A stretch of DNA of 40,583 nucleotides from Clostridia bacterium. Its GTDB lineage: Bacteria; Bacillota; Clostridia; Oscillospirales; Acutalibacteraceae. The position numbers were made by a program, and so were the translations under genes. The notes under the pieces are model-generated. The model had not been told where the DNA came from, did no database searches, and saw nothing but the letters and a program-made list of their open reading frames with translations. The stretch lies in NCBI GenBank assembly GCA_017396895.1, contig JAFQKN010000180.1, positions 1-40,583 of the forward strand. The letters are read 5' to 3'. Shown here in pieces: positions 8,898 to 15,889 of this stretch. Each line of letters begins with the position of its first letter. The stretch's first letter is position 1.

Positions 8898-8944
8898 GAC
8901 GTATCGTTTCAGCCTCAAACAGGCCGTGACGATACGTCTTTCTT
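8898..8944. terminator. Bidirectional terminator between the YhhN gene and livF
   Basis: GACGTATCGT (8898-8907) pairs perfectly with ACGATACGTC (8929-8938). T-rich sequence follows on the plus strand, and on the minus strand the hairpin is followed by CTTTTTG, so it can stop both converging transcripts. Confidence 0.8.
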
Positions 8945-8949
8945 ATTCT

Positions 8950-9660
8950 TTACTCACCGAGATAGGCTTTCTTGACGTTTTCGTCATTGAGAAGTTCATC
9001 GGCTTTGCCCTCCATGGTGATCGCACCGGTTTCAAGCACGTATGCGCGGTCGGAAATGGACAGGGCTTTTTTTGCATTCTGTTCAACCAACAGAATGGTG
9101 ACACCTGATTTATGATAATCCTTAATGATCTCGAAAACCTGATCGACAAGCAAGGGGGAAAGTCCCATAGAAGGTTCGTCCAGCATCAGCAGTTTCGGAT
9201 GGCTCATCATGGCACGTCCCATTGCGAGCATCTGCTGTTCACCGCCCGAAAGCGTACCTGCGATCTGTTTTCTGCGGTCCCCCAAACGCGGGAAACGGGT
9301 GCAGATCTCTTCAATATCATCCTTGATCTTTTTCTTATCCTTTTGCGCATAGGCACCCAGCACAAGATTTTCATAAACGGTCAGTTCCTGGAACACGCGG
9401 CGGCCTTCGGGAACCTGACTCATGCCGAGCGACACCAATTTATGACCGGGGATCTTATTGATCACCTGTCCGTCATAGGTCACCGTACCGCTTTTGATGG
9501 GAATAAGCCCCATAATGCTTTGCATGGTGGTGGTTTTACCTGCACCGTTCGCGCCGATCAGAGAAACGATCTCGCCCTGATTGACTTCAAAACTGATGCC
9601 TTTCAGCGCACGGATCACACCGTAGCAAACTTCAAGATTTTTAACTTCAAGCAATGCCAT
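8950..9660 (-). CDS. livF: Branched-chain amino acid ABC transporter ATPase LivF
   Basis: A 236-residue ABC ATPase with Walker A GANGAGKTT (about 36-44), the signature LSGGEQQ (about 139), Walker B LLMLDEPSMGL and the switch His in ILLVEQN. The MALLEVKNLEVCYGVIRALKG opening is typical of LivF, the smaller of the two ATPases of the high-affinity leucine/isoleucine/valine importer. It is the last gene of a five-gene operon and starts 12 bases after livG, with AAGGAGG upstream. Together with LivG it should energise the LivH-LivM channel from the cytoplasm. Confidence 0.93.
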   Translation of the reverse strand: MALLEVKNLEVCYGVIRALKGISFEVNQGEIVSLIGANGAGKTTTMQSIMGLIPIKSGTVTYDGQVINKIPGHKLVSLGMSQVPEGRRVFQELTVYENLVLGAYAQKDKKKIKDDIEEICTRFPRLGDRRKQIAGTLSGGEQQMLAMGRAMMSHPKLLMLDEPSMGLSPLLVDQVFEIIKDYHKSGVTILLVEQNAKKALSISDRAYVLETGAITMEGKADELLNDENVKKAYLGE

Positions 9661-9672
9661 ACCGTTTCCTCC

Positions 9673-10443
9673 TTATTCACCGATGTAGGCCTTGATGACC
9701 TCGGGATCGTTCAGTGCATCCTCGGTTTTGCCTTGTGCGAGAACGGTACCGAAATTAAGAACCGTAATCTCATCGCAAAGACCGGACACAAACTTCATAT
9801 CATGCTCAATAAGCAGGATCGTCAGATCGAATTCATCACGGATGCGGCGGATAATATTCATAAGATCTTCCGTTTCATGCGGATTCATGCCTGCGGCAGG
9901 TTCATCCAGCAGAAGTAATTTCGGATTGGTAGCCAGCGCACGTGCAATTTCGAGTTTTCTCTGTTTACCGTAAGGAAGATTGCAGGCAAGATTGTTGCGT
10001 TCATCCTCAAGGTCAAAAATCCTAAGAATTTCTTTGGCTCTTTCGCGCATGGCTTTTTCTACCTTAAAATGGCGCGGCAGACGCAGAAGGCTAACGAACG
10101 GATTGCACTTGAATTCGGGCTGATTGTGAAGTCCCACCAACACGTTGCGGATCACGCTCATGTTGTTGAACAGGCGGATATTCTGGAATGTACGGGCGAT
10201 GCCTTTGTGGTTGATCTGCTCCTGCGTTTTACCCGTCAGTTTTTCACCGTTGAGATAAAAACAGCCTGTAGTGGGCTGATAAACACCCGTCAGCAAGTTA
10301 AAAACGGTGGTTTTACCTGCGCCGTTAGGACCGACAAGACCGTACAACTGCTTTCTCTTGATCTCGATATTGACGTTATCAACTGCTTTCAGACCGCCGA
10401 AGGAAATGCCTAAGTTTTCGGTTTTCAATACAACTTCACTCAT
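9673..10443 (-). CDS. livG: Branched-chain amino acid ABC transporter ATPase LivG
   Basis: A 256-residue ABC ATPase with Walker A GPNGAGKTT, the LivG-specific GIARTFQNIRLF block, a PYGKQRKLEIARAL signature region and Walker B LLLLDEPAAGMNP followed by ILLIEHDM. MSEVVLK is taken as the start because AAAGGAGG lies 7 bases upstream; the 20 residues possible before it are not family-like. Only one base separates it from the livM stop, so the genes are translationally coupled. The YGKQR signature in place of LSGGQ is normal for LivG. Confidence 0.93.
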   Translation of the reverse strand: MSEVVLKTENLGISFGGLKAVDNVNIEIKRKQLYGLVGPNGAGKTTVFNLLTGVYQPTTGCFYLNGEKLTGKTQEQINHKGIARTFQNIRLFNNMSVIRNVLVGLHNQPEFKCNPFVSLLRLPRHFKVEKAMRERAKEILRIFDLEDERNNLACNLPYGKQRKLEIARALATNPKLLLLDEPAAGMNPHETEDLMNIIRRIRDEFDLTILLIEHDMKFVSGLCDEITVLNFGTVLAQGKTEDALNDPEVIKAYIGE

Positions 10444-10444
10444 G

Positions 10445-11596
10445 TCAGTTTCCTCCTTTGTTCGGTTTGTCGGGCGTGTAATCATTGCCCTGCTGTAAAT
10501 CAACGGACAAAACTTCGTCCATGCGGATCTTTGTGGGGATCACGCGCCAATCACTCTTATCACCGCGAATATCGCCGGGTTTACGTTTGTGTGCTCTGAT
10601 CTTTTCAAACATGGCTTTGGGAGACACCTTGTCTTTGATGGGGGCAAGTTTGGGAGCGTTGTTGAAAATGACAAGCACAATGAGGATCAATGCATAGATC
10701 AGATACTTCAGCGCGGCAAGGTCACCGGACAGATGGCTCTGCAACTGGAAGTTGATGAATGTGATCAGTGCCGCGGCAATAATGGAACCGTTGATGCTTG
10801 CCATGCCGCCGAGCACGACCATAACGAGAATTTCAATGGAATAGTTATAAGAGAAGAACGAATACAGAACGGGCGTTGTATAATGACCGTAAATAACACC
10901 GGCCATGCCTGCAAAAAATGCGGCAATGACAAACACAAACAGTTTGTAGAACGTGACGTTAATGCCCATGGCTTTTGCGGCGATCTCGTTGTCACGAATG
11001 GCCGTAATGGCTCTGCCGTGCTTACTGCGTACAAGATTCTGTACAAGGAAAAGAACCACAAGGACGGTCGCAAAGGAAACAAGATAGAGAGATGTATCCT
11101 GTCTTGTGTCATATTTAATGGATTGCGTACTCAAGCCCATGGCTTTACCGAATACGGACATATTCTTGAAGATGGTACGAACGATCTCACCGAATGCAAG
11201 GGTAACAATGGCAAGATAGTCACCTTTCAGACGCAATGCGGGAAGACCGACCAAAAGTCCGAAAAATGCGGCAAGCAGACCGCCCGCAAGCATACTGACG
11301 ATCAGAACGATCAGTTTGTTATCAACAACAGCCGACAACTGCATGGCAAGGTAACTGCCCATGTAGGCACCCACGCACATAAAGCCTGCATGACCGAGAC
11401 TCAACTCACCCAAAAAGCCGACAACAAGATTCAAAGAAACTGCAAGAATAATGCTGTAAGCAACCTGCACAAGGAGATTGGAATAAGAACGGGGCAAATT
11501 ACCCGTCTGTGCAACAATGAATGAACCGATCATGACCGCACCGACGATCAGATAGCAGAAATAATCGGATATCTTAATTCTTTTCAGTTTAGCCAT
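10445..11596 (-). CDS. livM: Branched-chain amino acid ABC transporter permease LivM
   Basis: A 383-residue permease with about nine or ten membrane segments. It carries the family blocks SLNLVVGFLGELSLGHAGFM, LRLKGDYLAIVTLAFGEI and VVLGGMASINGSIIAA, the last corresponding to the cytoplasmic loop that contacts the ATPases. The C-terminal ~60 residues are hydrophilic and longer than in the E. coli protein. It lies between livH and livG with spacings of 2 and 1 bases. The partner permease is LivH. Confidence 0.92.
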   Translation of the reverse strand: MAKLKRIKISDYFCYLIVGAVMIGSFIVAQTGNLPRSYSNLLVQVAYSIILAVSLNLVVGFLGELSLGHAGFMCVGAYMGSYLAMQLSAVVDNKLIVLIVSMLAGGLLAAFFGLLVGLPALRLKGDYLAIVTLAFGEIVRTIFKNMSVFGKAMGLSTQSIKYDTRQDTSLYLVSFATVLVVLFLVQNLVRSKHGRAITAIRDNEIAAKAMGINVTFYKLFVFVIAAFFAGMAGVIYGHYTTPVLYSFFSYNYSIEILVMVVLGGMASINGSIIAAALITFINFQLQSHLSGDLAALKYLIYALILIVLVIFNNAPKLAPIKDKVSPKAMFEKIRAHKRKPGDIRGDKSDWRVIPTKIRMDEVLSVDLQQGNDYTPDKPNKGGN

Positions 11597-11598
11597 TC

Positions 11599-12462
11599 TT
11601 ACACCTTCTCTCTTCTCTTTTTGCCGAGCAGACCGATGGGACGCACAAGCAAGATCAAAATCAGCATTGCAAACTCAACAGCCGTGGTATAGGGTGCCAA
11701 TACGGGCACGCTCAAACAGATCTTTTCAATCACGCCCAGCAGAACACCGCCGATCATGGCACCGGGAATCGATCCGATGCCGCCGATAACGGCCGCGGTA
11801 AAGGCTTTTATGCCGGGCATGGAACCGAGCGTCGGTTCCGTAGAGGGAATCTGCATCAGATAGAAAATGCTTGCAAAAGCCGCCAATGCCGAGCCGATGG
11901 CAAAGGTGATCATAATAATACGGTTGACGTTGATCCCCATGAGCTGTGCGGCACCTCTGTCCTCTGAAACCGCCAGCATGGCACGTCCCGTACGCGTGTT
12001 TTTTACAAAAAGCGTCAATGCCGCCATAATAACCGCACCGACTACAAGCGTAATCAACGAGGATACACTGATCTCCGCAGACGCAATCTTCACCGTACCG
12101 AATGAGACAATGCTGACCGTCTGCGCTTTTGCACCGAAAATGATCTGCGCCACGCTCTGCAACAGATAGCTGACGCCGATCGCAGTAATCAGCACCGCCA
12201 AGGGGGATGCACCGCGCAAGGGTCTGTATGCAACTTTTTCGATCACAATGCCGAATACCACACACATCAAAACCGCTACCAACAGTGCAATACCGACATG
12301 ACCACCGGCAGCGAGCGTTACAAAAATGGCGTAGGCACCAACCATGATAATATCGCCGTGTGCAAAGTTGAGCATCTTGGCAATACCGTAAACCATGGTA
12401 TAACCGAGGGCAATGAGTGCGTAGATCGCACCCAGACTCAATCCGTCTAAAACTGTACTCAT
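11599..12462 (-). CDS. livH: Branched-chain amino acid ABC transporter permease LivH
   Basis: A 287-residue permease with the LivH blocks GAIYALIALGYTMVYG and MLNFAHGDIIMVGAY at the N terminus and FTAAVIGGIGSIPGAMIGG near the C terminus, the ATPase-contact loop. About eight membrane segments are visible. MSTVLDG is taken as the start because GAAGGAGT lies about 8 bases upstream; the upstream 16-residue extension has no ribosome site. A 186-base gap containing a hairpin separates it from livK. Confidence 0.92.
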   Translation of the reverse strand: MSTVLDGLSLGAIYALIALGYTMVYGIAKMLNFAHGDIIMVGAYAIFVTLAAGGHVGIALLVAVLMCVVFGIVIEKVAYRPLRGASPLAVLITAIGVSYLLQSVAQIIFGAKAQTVSIVSFGTVKIASAEISVSSLITLVVGAVIMAALTLFVKNTRTGRAMLAVSEDRGAAQLMGINVNRIIMITFAIGSALAAFASIFYLMQIPSTEPTLGSMPGIKAFTAAVIGGIGSIPGAMIGGVLLGVIEKICLSVPVLAPYTTAVEFAMLILILLVRPIGLLGKKRREKV

Positions 12463-12591
12463 AATGTACTCCTTCGAGTTGGAATTATGCACCTGCAAAG
12501 GTACATACAAAACAACAAATCATTCTATATTTCGACCGTTATTTTTAAATTTGTTATTTTGTACCCACCCTTATCAGGTAATAAAGAGGGC

Positions 12592-12622
12592 TTATGGCCG
12601 AGAGAAAACCCCTCGGCCATAA
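12592..12622 (-). terminator. Attenuator-like hairpin between livK and livH
   Basis: TTATGGCCGAG (12592-12602) pairs perfectly with CTCGGCCATAA (12612-12622) around a 9-base loop. On the minus strand no strong T run follows, so it probably stabilises or partly terminates the livK message, giving more binding protein than permease. Confidence 0.65.
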
Positions 12623-12648
12623 TTATAAAATTCAATAATGCGAGTGGA

Positions 12649-13899
12649 TTATTCACCCAGTGTAACAATAACGGGAATCTTATTGCAAGCACCGGAAACA
12701 TCCCAAGTCATATCGCCGGTCAATCCCTTGTAGGAGAAATCAGCAGCGGTAACGGTAGCAACAATGGCATCACCGAGAACGTCGGGAGCAACCGTTACGT
12801 TATTGATGCCTGCCTTGAGCATTGCGTTGTAAATGACATAAATTGCATCATAACCGTCAGCAGCAAACTGGTCGGGAGCAGAACCGTACTTGGTGGTGTA
12901 GGAAGCAACGAAATCAGCAACCATCTTTTCTTCACTGTTTACATCGAAAGGAGTGATGTATTTGATGGTGTTGGTAACGGTTTCGTCGATCTGATCGGCA
13001 ACACCGTCAAGACCGTCGCAACCGAACAGAAGAGCATCACAGCCCTTGGAAACGCAAGTCTTGGCAATCAGACCTGCTTCGGTGTAATAGATGGGAAGGA
13101 AGATAACATCACAATCCTTGAGTGCTTCAACCTGTGTGGAGAAGTCACGGTTGTTTTCAGCATCGAAGCTCTGTTCGATGTAGGAAACATTGAGTTCAGC
13201 CATCTTGGTCTTGAATGCTTCATAGATACCGGTGGAATAGGGATCGGAGTTGTCGTAGATCGCGCCGATATTGGTGAAGTTTGCGGTCAGTTCTTCAGCA
13301 GCAAGAATGCCCTGGTCGGGATCGCCGAAGCATACGCGGAATGCATAGTCGCTGGCAGCGATAACGGAAGCAGCGGAAGCGGAAGGAGTGATGAAGAAAA
13401 CGCCGTCTTCATCAGCACGTGCTGCAAAAGATTCACAGGAACCGGAAGTAACGGAACCGATGGAAATCTGCATACCTGCTTCATAAAGAGCATCATAACC
13501 GGTGGATGCATCGGCAGCCGTGCTCTTGTCGTCCTTCATGTCGAACTTGAACTGAACACCGTTCAGGCCGCCTGCAGCGTTGATTTCTTCAACTGCAAGA
13601 GCAGCACCCTGCTGTACGGAAATACCGTAAGAGGAAGTGTCGCCGGTAAGCGGGCCGGTAGCACCGATGAAATAAGCGGTGTTGTCAGCCGTGTACTGAC
13701 CTGCTTCGGAGAAATCGAATTCGGTTTCAACAGCATCGGAACCGTCAGCAACGGTAGCGTCGTCAGCGACAGTTGCATCATCGGCAACAGTTGCATCGTC
13801 GGATGCGTTGGTGGGATCTTCAGTGCCGCTGCAAGCTGCAAAAGCAACTACCATGGACAGGCAAAGAAGCATAGCAATGATTTTGGAAAACTTTTTCAT
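12649..13899 (-). CDS. livK: Branched-chain amino acid ABC transporter substrate-binding lipoprotein
   Basis: A 416-residue periplasmic-binding-protein type I lipoprotein. The signal peptide ends in the lipobox FAAC (residues 19-22), placing it on the outer face of the membrane. After it comes an acidic linker with three copies of DDATVA (about 34-51), an in-frame tandem expansion visible in the DNA. The Leu/Ile/Val-binding domain follows, with GPLTGDTSSYG, AVEEINAAGGLNG and DGYDAIYVIYNA, as expected for LivJ/LivK. TAAGGAGGAAAC precedes the start. As first gene of the liv operon it should deliver substrate to LivH-LivM. Ligand specificity is inferred from the operon. Confidence 0.92.
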   Translation of the reverse strand: MKKFSKIIAMLLCLSMVVAFAACSGTEDPTNASDDATVADDATVADDATVADGSDAVETEFDFSEAGQYTADNTAYFIGATGPLTGDTSSYGISVQQGAALAVEEINAAGGLNGVQFKFDMKDDKSTAADASTGYDALYEAGMQISIGSVTSGSCESFAARADEDGVFFITPSASAASVIAASDYAFRVCFGDPDQGILAAEELTANFTNIGAIYDNSDPYSTGIYEAFKTKMAELNVSYIEQSFDAENNRDFSTQVEALKDCDVIFLPIYYTEAGLIAKTCVSKGCDALLFGCDGLDGVADQIDETVTNTIKYITPFDVNSEEKMVADFVASYTTKYGSAPDQFAADGYDAIYVIYNAMLKAGINNVTVAPDVLGDAIVATVTAADFSYKGLTGDMTWDVSGACNKIPVIVTLGE

Positions 13900-13926
13900 A
13901 TTTAAGTTTCCTCCTTATAAATTTCT

Positions 13927-13951
13927 AAAGTTGTTTATATTTAACAACTTT
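13927..13951. repeat. Inverted repeat in the livK leader
   Basis: AAAGTTGTT (13927-13935) and AACAACTTT (13943-13951) form a perfect 9-bp inverted repeat with a 7-base spacer, just downstream of the predicted livK transcription start. It could be an operator or an mRNA 5' hairpin. Confidence 0.6.
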
Positions 13952-13962
13952 CAGATAAAAGC

Positions 13963-13991
13963 AATATAACACATTGTTTTTTTATTGTCAA
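13963..13991 (-). promoter_or_regulatory. Promoter of the liv operon
   Basis: On the minus strand, TTGACA (13991-13986), 17 bases, TATATT (13968-13963), about 65 bases before the livK start. Confidence 0.7.
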
Positions 13992-14053
13992 CTTAAATTT
14001 TATGTATTTTAATTATTTTCATTGATGTTACTGTCGAACATCTTTTTCCGTGC

Positions 14054-14082
14054 TTGCAATCCGAACAGGAAAATGATATGAT
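14054..14082 (+). promoter_or_regulatory. Promoter of the DtxR-type regulator
   Basis: TTGCAA (14054-14059), 17 bases, TATGAT (14077-14082) with an extended -10 TGA. The predicted transcript starts about 19 bases before the ATG. Confidence 0.75.
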
Positions 14083-14107
14083 AATAAAAAATGAACGGAG
14101 GGACATC

Positions 14108-14476
14108 ATGAAAATCAGAGAATCCGCAGAAAACTACCTCGAAGCGATCTTGATTGAGAGCCGGAACAAAGACAGAGTGCGCGCAATCGACATTTGTACC
14201 CATCTCGGCTTTTCAAGACCGACCGTCAGCGTGATGCTCAAAAACCTTCGTGAAAAGGGCCTTGTGGAAATCGATGAAAACAGTTCTCTGTTTTTGACAG
14301 AGCAGGGGTTGCAAATTGCCTGCGCCACATATGAACGGCATTGCGTAATTGCTGAACTGCTCATAAAGATCGGCGTTTCCCCGGAAACCGCAAGGAAAGA
14401 TGCCTGTAAACTGGAACACGATCTGAGTGAAGAATCCTTCGCCTGCCTCAAAAAACATCTTGCATCTCTCACCTGA
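14108..14476 (+). CDS. DtxR/MntR-type metal-dependent regulator
   Basis: A 122-residue transcription factor with an N-terminal winged helix-turn-helix (RAIDICTHLGFSRPTVSVMLKNLREKGLVEI, about residues 20-51) followed by the dimerisation/metal-binding segment with the family's Cys/Glu/His cluster (DACKLEHDLSEESF, about 98-111). Relatives sense Mn2+ or Fe2+ and repress metal uptake. It lacks the SH3-like third domain, as in MntR. ACGGAGGGAC directs initiation at 14108; the in-frame codon at 14054 is part of its own -35 box. It is transcribed divergently from the liv operon and ends with an 8-base tail-to-tail overlap with the S-component gene. Its targets are not visible here; the manganese-riboswitch-controlled ATPase at the window end shows metal handling in this genome. 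Confidence 0.82.
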   Translation: MKIRESAENYLEAILIESRNKDRVRAIDICTHLGFSRPTVSVMLKNLREKGLVEIDENSSLFLTEQGLQIACATYERHCVIAELLIKIGVSPETARKDACKLEHDLSEESFACLKKHLASLT

Positions 14477-14981
14477 AAGCGGTTTTGCTGCGCAGTTTGC
14501 ACAGCACTTTGGAAAGTGGCAAGATCAGCAATCCCGCAACCGTATTGCCGACAAAATGCAAAACGTCATACGGAAATCCCGCCGCGATCCACGCGATCAA
14601 TTGCTCAAAATCAAGATGAAACAGCAATGCCTGCGCCGGTGCATACAACACACCGTAAAACAGGCCGTGCAAACCGCACACCAGCGGATAGACGACGGTC
14701 GCGGTCTTGTCTTTCATTTGTTTGGGCAACAGCATGGTAATTCCCCAAAGGATCGTCCATATATACAGATACGGTATCCACCACAGCGAAAACCCTGCAT
14801 ACAATCCCTGTAACACCACGTAAAGATAAATCGGGATCAGTGCATATTTGCGGTAAACAAGCGTCAACAGCATTGTAAACATACCGAGCAGATGAATGTT
14901 CGGCAGAAATTCCATCAACTGTTTGGAACAGAACATGAGTGCGGCGAACATGGAAAACACGGCAAGGTCTGCCAAAGGCAA
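14469..14981 (-). CDS. ECF-type transporter S-component-like protein, probable cobalamin uptake
   Basis: A 170-residue very hydrophobic protein with about six membrane segments, size and pattern of ECF transporter S components (ADLAVFSMFAALMF opening, FPNIHLLGM-like region, LHGLFYGVLYAP). S components bind a vitamin and dock on the shared EcfA/A'/T module encoded elsewhere. Cobalamin specificity is inferred from the upstream B12 riboswitch and the DUF4430 partner. The start is a TTG at 14981 with AAGG 8 bases before it; no ATG or GTG is available in frame, although the frame stays open upstream and encodes a Lys-rich stretch. The stop overlaps the regulator's stop by 8 bases. Confidence 0.7.
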   Translation of the reverse strand: MPLADLAVFSMFAALMFCSKQLMEFLPNIHLLGMFTMLLTLVYRKYALIPIYLYVVLQGLYAGFSLWWIPYLYIWTILWGITMLLPKQMKDKTATVVYPLVCGLHGLFYGVLYAPAQALLFHLDFEQLIAWIAAGFPYDVLHFVGNTVAGLLILPLSKVLCKLRSKTAFR

Positions 14982-15021
14982 CGCACCGACCTTACCGTTT
15001 TTTTTATGTTCTTTTTTTTCG

Positions 15022-15492
15022 TTAACCTACCGTGTAGACAAGTTCATAGTGCTGTCCGTCGGCAATGGCGGTGTCACTTGCACCCGTCATCAGCATTTCA
15101 CCGTTCGAATAAAGTGCCCAGTATGCTTTGTCCAGATCGTAATCCGCACGGATTCCGTTGACGGATTTAATATAAAGCCCGTAAGCACCCTGCTCGCCCT
15201 CAACAAGACCTTCTGCGAGCAATGCATCTCCGAGATTATCGGCATCGGTGCTGACGGTAAAGGTCTGCGTATTGCCGTCTGCATCCACAACATCGACCGT
15301 AAGCGTGATCTTTTTCTGAACATTCTCTGCGGACATTGTGCCGTCAGAAGCAGGTACGGCTGTTGCATCTTTCGTAATGTCCTCGACAGCACCCGAAAGA
15401 TCGGGGGTTTCATTTTCACCCTGCGTACAGGCAGTCAGCATCAGACACAAAGAGCAAAGCAACGCAAGGGACAGTGCAAGAATTTTTTTCAT
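15022..15492 (-). CDS. DUF4430 (transcobalamin C-terminal-like) lipoprotein
   Basis: A 156-residue lipoprotein with lipobox LTAC (residues 19-22), an acidic linker (residues 23-58) and a DUF4430 domain in the second half, recognised by LGDALLAEGLV, a GIRADYDLDKAYWALYSNGE block and TAIADGQHYELVYT. This domain is named for its similarity to the C-terminal domain of transcobalamin and intrinsic factor, which cover bound B12. It should sit on the outer membrane face and present B12, or a related corrinoid, to the S component encoded 40 bases downstream. TCAGGAGGAAAAAC precedes the start. Expression is predicted to be cut off by cobalamin through the riboswitch and terminator upstream. Confidence 0.85.
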   Translation of the reverse strand: MKKILALSLALLCSLCLMLTACTQGENETPDLSGAVEDITKDATAVPASDGTMSAENVQKKITLTVDVVDADGNTQTFTVSTDADNLGDALLAEGLVEGEQGAYGLYIKSVNGIRADYDLDKAYWALYSNGEMLMTGASDTAIADGQHYELVYTVG

Positions 15493-15509
15493 GTTTTTCC
15501 TCCTGAAAT

Positions 15510-15541
15510 AAAAAAATCGTACTCTGCAAAATAGAGCACGA
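15510..15541 (-). terminator. Terminator of the cobalamin riboswitch
   Basis: On the minus strand, TCGTGCTCT and AGAGTACGA form a 9-bp stem with one G-T pair around a 7-base loop, followed by seven T residues, ending 10 bases before the ribosome site. This is a transcription-attenuation expression platform. Confidence 0.85.
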
Positions 15542-15554
15542 CCAAAAGAAAAGA

Positions 15555-15769
15555 TACACCTGCGTATATCCTTGTTTTCTTTATGTGCGTCGTGTTCCCC
15601 TTTTGCCCGGGAACCGTTTCACGAACGAAAGACTGAGCATTCCGACTTCTCTTTGCAGAGTCACGGCAATGGCTGTTGCTTCGGATTTTCACCGATATTT
15701 CCTCAGCATCGAATGCGTGCGCGGCATCCGACCGTATCATCAAGTGATACGCAGTCGTGTGATTCAGTT
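15555..15769 (-). ncRNA. Cobalamin riboswitch
   Basis: Read on the minus strand, the leader holds the core signatures of the cobalamin riboswitch family in order: GAGGAAATATCGGTGAAAATCC (starting 15704; the conserved GGTGAAAATCC spans 15693-15683), the B12-box-like CAGCCATTGCCGTGA that follows, and AAGTCGGAATGCTC (from 15648). A further hairpin (GGTTCCC...GGGGAAC, about 15617-15590) could provide the kissing-loop partner. The B12 box is GCCATTG where the consensus is GCCACTG. The leader begins near 15769 and runs into a terminator. It precedes the DUF4430 and S-component genes. Ligand subtype (adenosyl- or methyl-/hydroxocobalamin) cannot be told by eye. Confidence 0.85.
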
Positions 15770-15775
15770 TTCATT

Positions 15776-15804
15776 ATCATATCATAAACAAACGGAATTG
15801 TCAA
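15776..15804 (-). promoter_or_regulatory. Promoter of the cobalamin-controlled operon
   Basis: On the minus strand, TTGACA (15804-15799), 17 bases, TATGAT (15781-15776), with an extended -10 TGA. Divergent from the GPH symporter promoter. Confidence 0.8.
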
Positions 15805-15820
15805 TTCCCGTGTTTTTATC

Positions 15821-15849
15821 TTGCATAAATGAAAAACATGGTATATAGT
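15821..15849 (+). promoter_or_regulatory. Promoter of the first GPH symporter
   Basis: TTGCAT (15821-15826), 17 bases, TATAGT (15844-15849). Confidence 0.6.
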
Positions 15850-15889
15850 GTAGGAAAGGCAAAAAGAAACAAAAGAGAGGACGTTTTTT

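Noticed and set aside
12487-13905. A 472-codon plus-strand open frame opposite livK
   Set aside because: Ser/Gly/Cys/Val-rich antisense of a clear binding-protein gene.
13927-13951. MntR/DtxR-type consensus operator in the livK leader
   Set aside because: The inverted repeat is real, but its sequence does not resemble known MntR or DtxR boxes, so no regulator is assigned.
14981-15030. A programmed frameshift fusing the DUF4430 lipoprotein to the S component at an A-rich run
   Set aside because: The lipoprotein stop comes before the run, and a TTG start with AAGG 8 bases upstream explains the second gene.
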